8,649 nt of DNA from CAYVUI01 sp964454745 (GTDB taxonomy: Bacteria > Planctomycetota > Phycisphaerae > Sedimentisphaerales > Anaerohalosphaeraceae): NCBI GenBank assembly GCA_964454745.1, contig CAYVUI010000149.1, forward strand, positions 1 through 8,649. The letters are read 5' to 3'. Positions within the stretch are counted from its first letter, which is position 1; the number at the start of each line of letters is the position of its first letter. Positions 5,310 to 8,649 of the stretch are shown piece after piece. Under the pieces are notes generated by a model. It saw only the letters and a list, made by a program, of their open reading frames with translations. It ran no database searches and was not told the origin of the DNA. The translations under genes were made by a program, and so were the position numbers.

Positions 5310-7606
5310 TGGAAAAGCATCTCGGGGGCCAGCGGTTGTTTTTGCATTGAATCCGACTCGACGGAAACTCCGAGGATAAAATGAAGGTCGCGTTTGAAGT
5401 ATTCCAGCCGGAAAGGATGATATCCCTCATCGAGCGCGACAGGACCGCAATGCTCGAAGGCGGAATGCCGGCCGTGATTGTCCACGATCTTTCCCCCCCC
5501 GATATAAAGAAGGCTTCCGTGGCGGCTTTTGGTAAAAAAGCGATAGATGCCTCTGCGGGGTGCATGAAAGTACCCCTCATAAACCAGGCCCAGATTATCC
5601 TGGTCCGGCACGGGATTGTTGAAATCGCTGCACACCAATTCAGCTTTCAAAGCGGCGGATTCAATTTGATCGCAGGCATAAAAATCGCCCTCATAAACTC
5701 TGCACGTAAGACCTTTGGCCAGGTTCGAAACGTCCACAGAAGGCAGATAATCCTGTTTCTTGAAATGTCCGACACGGACCATGCTGGTATGGCTTCCCGT
5801 ATCGATCCAGGCTTTGAGCGTGAGATCGGCTTCGATCTGAATCGGGCCGGTATAGCGGCGGGCACCCTGCGAATCGCCCTCGATGGCGTAATAGATATCC
5901 CCCGTATTGCCGGGATTGGTTAAGGCACACTGCATGGAATCGATATAAACGTTCTCCCGCGAAAAACCCTCCACTACCGGGATGTAATAATTGACGTCCA
6001 TCGCATCGAGCATAGGGGTATGCACGGCAAGACGCCGCTGGAAATCGGCAAAGTCTTTCTGAGCCGGATCGAGCCATAACACCTCAGACAAGGCACACAG
6101 ACGGGGCAAAAGCAGGTACTCCGCATGTTCAGCAGTTGGGATGTATTCCGTCCAGAGGCACCCTTGCGCGCCGAGGATATGTTTGGCGTCTTCACTGGAG
6201 ACCTCGGCGGGAACCGGCTCAAATGAGTAAACATTTTCCAGTGCCAGGTTCCACGGATGGCCGGGCCCGAAAGGATACTCATCCTGACGGAAGTTAAAAT
6301 AGGTAAAACGTGAGGGAGTAATCACCGAATCATGCCCCTGTTTGGCCGCTGCGATTCCGCCCTCGAAGCCTCGCCAGCTCATTACCGTCGCGTTCTCGGT
6401 CAGGCCGCCTTCGAGGATCTCATCCCAGCCGATCAGCTTTCGCCCCCTTTCGTTTAGAAAATCCTCAATCCGGGACAAAAACCAGCGGCTAAGCTGCTCC
6501 TCATTTTCGAGCCCCTGTTCGCGAATTCGCTGCTGACATTTCGGACAGTTTTCCCAGGCATGCTTTGGCACTTCATCGCCGCCAATGTGGATATATTCGG
6601 AGTCAAACAGTTCGAGGACCTCGGTAAGGACACCGGTAAGGAAGGCAAACGTCTCTTCATTGCCCGCGCAGTAGATATCCCTGCTGACGGCGGCCTCGGT
6701 GAGCACCTCGTAAGGTCCGCCTGTGCAACCCAGGTTCGGATAGGCCGCCAGCGCCGCGGAACTGTGGCCGGGCATCTCGATCTCCGGAACAACGGTAATA
6801 CCGCGGGCCTTTGCATACGCAACAATCTCTCGGACCTGGTCCTGGGTATAGTATCCGCCGTATCGACTGCCGTTATCATGATTGAGGCCGATCCTCTGGT
6901 TATGCATAAAGCCAATGGGCGTTCGCCACGCGGCAACTTCGGCAAGCCGTGGATATTTTTTGATCTCGATCCGCCAGCCCTGGTCCTCGGTCAGGTGCCA
7001 GTGGAAGATATTAAGCTTATACAGGGCCATAATGTCCAGATATTTTTTGATAAACTCAACGGGCATGTAATGCCGGCACACATCCAGGTGCATCCCCCGC
7101 CAGGAGAATCGCGGCCGGTCGTGAATAGACATGCACTGAATTTCTCCACCGCTGTTCTCTGGGCTGCTCCCCTCAAAAAGAAGCTGGATCAGTGTGGCCC
7201 CGCCGTGGAGAAGGCCCTGCACATCTGCCGCAGTGATCAGGATTCGCTCCGGCTCAATTTTCAGTCGATAGCCCCCCTGCTCCGTTTTCAGGCCTTGATC
7301 CAGTTCAAGAATGATCCGGCCCCGGGCAGCAGCAATCGATCTTTCCTGCGTAACGACACAGGGTAAATTCGTAAAAAATACAATCTGCTCCTGAAGGATA
7401 CGGGCGGCAGACTCAGTCTTCCTGGGCGCAACGACGGCCAGACCCTCACAAGACCAGGTAAAAACACCTTCATCCATTGAAACCTCAACCGGTTTGGGAA
7501 TTACATTAATCATGTCCGTCTCCTTGATATCTACCGGGCGGGCCTGCCCGAAAAGCATCGGCACAACCCCAATCAAAAGTACAATCCAAATCCGTTTGCT
7601 GCGCAT
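5306..7606 (-). CDS. Secreted GH20 beta-N-acetylhexosaminidase with C-terminal PA14 domain
   Basis: This 766-residue enzyme should release terminal N-acetylglucosamine or N-acetylgalactosamine from glycans by substrate-assisted catalysis. A signal peptide covers about residues 1-22 (hydrophobic core WIVLLIGVVPMLFG, likely cut after QA). Next come a GH20b-type N-terminal domain (about 34-160) and the catalytic barrel (about 166-510). The barrel shows WRGMHLDVCRHY (169-180), FHWHLTEDQGWR (201-212), HIGGDE (340-345) with catalytic pair D344-E345, GWDE (393-396), SWRG (410-413) and LWTEY (484-488). Residues about 552-613 resemble the beta-sandwich found after hexosaminidase barrels, and about 630-752 form a PA14-like domain (VYEGYFHAPRRGIYRFFTKS, then GSLLYIGGGKIVDNHG), which usually binds carbohydrate. 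The ATG at 7606 has a GGGG ribosome site. It starts 24 nt after the CBM9-like gene, so the two are probably co-transcribed. A run of eight G falls in the PA14 domain (5493-5500). Confidence 0.95.
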   Translation of the reverse strand: MRSKRIWIVLLIGVVPMLFGQARPVDIKETDMINVIPKPVEVSMDEGVFTWSCEGLAVVAPRKTESAARILQEQIVFFTNLPCVVTQERSIAAARGRIILELDQGLKTEQGGYRLKIEPERILITAADVQGLLHGGATLIQLLFEGSSPENSGGEIQCMSIHDRPRFSWRGMHLDVCRHYMPVEFIKKYLDIMALYKLNIFHWHLTEDQGWRIEIKKYPRLAEVAAWRTPIGFMHNQRIGLNHDNGSRYGGYYTQDQVREIVAYAKARGITVVPEIEMPGHSSAALAAYPNLGCTGGPYEVLTEAAVSRDIYCAGNEETFAFLTGVLTEVLELFDSEYIHIGGDEVPKHAWENCPKCQQRIREQGLENEEQLSRWFLSRIEDFLNERGRKLIGWDEILEGGLTENATVMSWRGFEGGIAAAKQGHDSVITPSRFTYFNFRQDEYPFGPGHPWNLALENVYSFEPVPAEVSSEDAKHILGAQGCLWTEYIPTAEHAEYLLLPRLCALSEVLWLDPAQKDFADFQRRLAVHTPMLDAMDVNYYIPVVEGFSRENVYIDSMQCALTNPGNTGDIYYAIEGDSQGARRYTGPIQIEADLTLKAWIDTGSHTSMVRVGHFKKQDYLPSVDVSNLAKGLTCRVYEGDFYACDQIESAALKAELVCSDFNNPVPDQDNLGLVYEGYFHAPRRGIYRFFTKSRHGSLLYIGGGKIVDNHGRHSAFEHCGPVALDEGYHPFRLEYFKRDLHFILGVSVESDSMQKQPLAPEMLFH

Positions 7607-7630
7607 ATCTGTGCCCCTTTTGTGGATGAA

Positions 7631-8395
7631 TTATTTCATGAATTCAATTTTCGCATGCTTTTCAACCAGGTGATAGCGGGTAATCGGAAGCCTGGGATAC
7701 ACCGACAGCTCCTTTTTTGCATTCGCAGGGTCGCCAAGATAATTATAGCGGCCGATCAGGACCTGCCAGGGATCGCTGCCGGGCCCGAATGAATAGCCGT
7801 ATTTGCCAAGGTCTTTTCGTGAAATCCGCATCTCCCCGGTCCAGTAACGGTCCCTGTCAGAGGAATCATTCAATGTACCGCTGACCTTTGCCGCCACGGT
7901 CAGGCCCATCTCTTTGTCCGGCTTGATATCCGAGGCCCGCATCGGGAAGAAAAAGCACGTCTTGTGCTGTTTGGGCGTTACATACATTTCCCAGTAATAC
8001 GCTTCATAAGAAGGCCGCAGAAACACCTCGCACAAATCGCCCATGCGGTAATGATGCTCATGATCCTCGGTTCCATGAGCCTGGATATCCCAATCCTCAA
8101 ATTTACATGCCACGTAAAAAGAATCATCGTCCCAGGCAAACCAGACGTGTCCATCCTGGGTAAGAACCTCCCCGCTTTCTACCTTGTCCTCAGGCAGACA
8201 CAGCGTATACATCTTGCTCTGCTGCCATACGGGATCATCGAGAACACCATCGAGTTTAACCGGGGTGGAACTATACTGCGCCGTGACCACCGGCAGGCCC
8301 TCCACCGTCTGCCAGGGCAGGGGCTTTCGCTTACACTCACAGCCGACACAGATAAGCACCAGCAGGGAAATCACCACAGCAAGACTTCGTCGCAT
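7631..8395 (-). CDS. CBM9-like (DOMON-type) carbohydrate-binding lipoprotein
   Basis: This 254-residue protein starts with a lipoprotein-type signal: positive residues R2-R3, a hydrophobic core and a C19 in the context CVGC. The -3 cysteine is not the usual leucine, but cleavage before C19 is likely. The mature part matches the family-9-like carbohydrate-binding fold. It has VKLDGVLDDPVWQQS near residues 47-61, the strand WFAWDDDSFYVACKFED (86-102), then a GDLCEVFLRP region and a WTGEMRISRKDLG segment near the C-terminal third. Such proteins are common in Planctomycetota and Bacteroidota and are thought to bind glycans, sometimes as enzyme partners. The ATG at 8395 follows AGGAG by 8 nt. The gene lies 29 nt after the permease stop and 24 nt before the GH20 enzyme. 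I infer that it presents sugar chains to that enzyme; ligand unknown. Confidence 0.85.
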   Translation of the reverse strand: MRRSLAVVISLLVLICVGCECKRKPLPWQTVEGLPVVTAQYSSTPVKLDGVLDDPVWQQSKMYTLCLPEDKVESGEVLTQDGHVWFAWDDDSFYVACKFEDWDIQAHGTEDHEHHYRMGDLCEVFLRPSYEAYYWEMYVTPKQHKTCFFFPMRASDIKPDKEMGLTVAAKVSGTLNDSSDRDRYWTGEMRISRKDLGKYGYSFGPGSDPWQVLIGRYNYLGDPANAKKELSVYPRLPITRYHLVEKHAKIEFMK

Positions 8396-8424
8396 ACAAA
8401 AGACTCCTTTCCACGGAAGCCGGC

Positions 8425-8649
8425 TTATTCAGCTTCCTCCTCTTCTTCATCGTACGAATGTGTCTGTGAACCGGGCAAATGGCCGCTGAGGACCATTCCC
8501 ACCGGCTTTAAAGTATCAAACTGAAGCAGAACGATCCGAATCACCGCCGTCACGGGCACCGCCAGGAACATCCCCGGAATCCCCCAGAGCAGTCCCCAGA
8601 AAGACAGGGCCAGTAAAATCGTAACCGGGTGAAGGTGCAGCCCGGAGCC
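8425..8649 (-). CDS. AI-2E/PerM-family permease, C-terminal end only
   Basis: Only the last 74 codons are present; the gene continues past the right edge. The visible residues show LHLHPVTILLALSFWGLLWG followed by IPGMFLAVPVTAVIRIVL, the signature of the last two membrane helices of the PF01594 family (multi-span permeases including TqsA, PerM and sodium/proton antiporters). A short hydrophilic tail follows, ending in an acidic run (DEEEEEAE). The substrate cannot be judged from this part. The stop codon at 8425-8427 sits inside the palindrome AAGCCGGCTT (8417-8426). With 29 nt to the next gene on the same strand it probably opens or belongs to the same operon as the CBM9-like and GH20 genes. 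Confidence 0.85.
   Translation of the reverse strand, partial: GSGLHLHPVTILLALSFWGLLWGIPGMFLAVPVTAVIRIVLLQFDTLKPVGMVLSGHLPGSQTHSYDEEEEEAE

Noticed and set aside
6560..7366. 268-codon open frame antisense to the GH20 gene
   Set aside because: It mirrors the catalytic domain of a well-supported gene and has no recognisable motif of its own.
8415..8437. Inverted repeat at the permease stop as a terminator
   Set aside because: The palindrome AAGCCGGCTT and the GGAAGC/GCTTCC arms lack a T-tract on the minus strand, and the next gene starts 29 nt on, so read-through is more likely.
1..8649. CRISPR array, insertion sequence, tRNA or phage gene
   Set aside because: No direct repeats with spacers, terminal inverted repeats, transposase motifs or tRNA-like cloverleaf were seen on either strand.

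Overview
The window reads as an ordinary chromosomal segment of a Gram-negative-type, motile, glycan-degrading bacterium. The left edge holds the first ~326 nt of a 16S rRNA gene on the minus strand. Its 5' region (AATGAACGCTGGCGGCATGG, then a CTAAGACATGCAAGTCGAACG stretch) and the gene content (secreted GH20 with PA14, CBM9-like lipoprotein, PilT-family ATPase, CZB chemoreceptor) suggest the PVC/Planctomycetota side of the tree, perhaps Phycisphaerae-like. That placement is an inference from memory, not a search, and confidence is low to moderate.

Layout. (1) 1-326, minus: start of 16S rRNA. (2) 327-750: rRNA control region with two tandem sigma70-type promoters, an A/T-rich UP-like block, a boxA antitermination sequence and two strong leader hairpins. 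(3) 855-885: a strong stem-loop with A- and T-tracts on its two sides, ending the chemoreceptor transcript before the rRNA promoters. (4) 916-2838, minus: a chemoreceptor with two tandem zinc-binding (CZB) domains in its extracytoplasmic loop. (5) 2839-3212: a divergent intergenic region with a sigma28-like promoter and a long, foldable leader for the chemoreceptor, and the upstream region of the plus-strand operon. (6) 3213-5309, plus: a tight three-gene unit: a YjbQ/UPF0047 enzyme, a PilT-family ATPase with unusual motif residues, and an unrecognised single-span membrane protein. (7) 8649-5306, minus: a co-directional gene set: the C-terminus of an AI-2E/PerM-family permease, a CBM9-like lipoprotein, and a secreted multidomain GH20 beta-N-acetylhexosaminidase. 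The last genes of (6) and (7) converge and overlap by four bases at a shared TTAA.

How the genes may work together. The chemoreceptor and PilT-like ATPase point to motility and surface behaviour. The GH20 enzyme and CBM9-like lipoprotein point to using amino-sugar polymers outside the cytoplasm. No direct functional link between the two operons can be seen. No mobile element, CRISPR array, tRNA or phage gene was found. The parts that do not fit standard annotation are the structured leader of the chemoreceptor gene, the yjbQ-pilT-membrane protein cluster with its altered PilT motifs, and the shared convergent stop.
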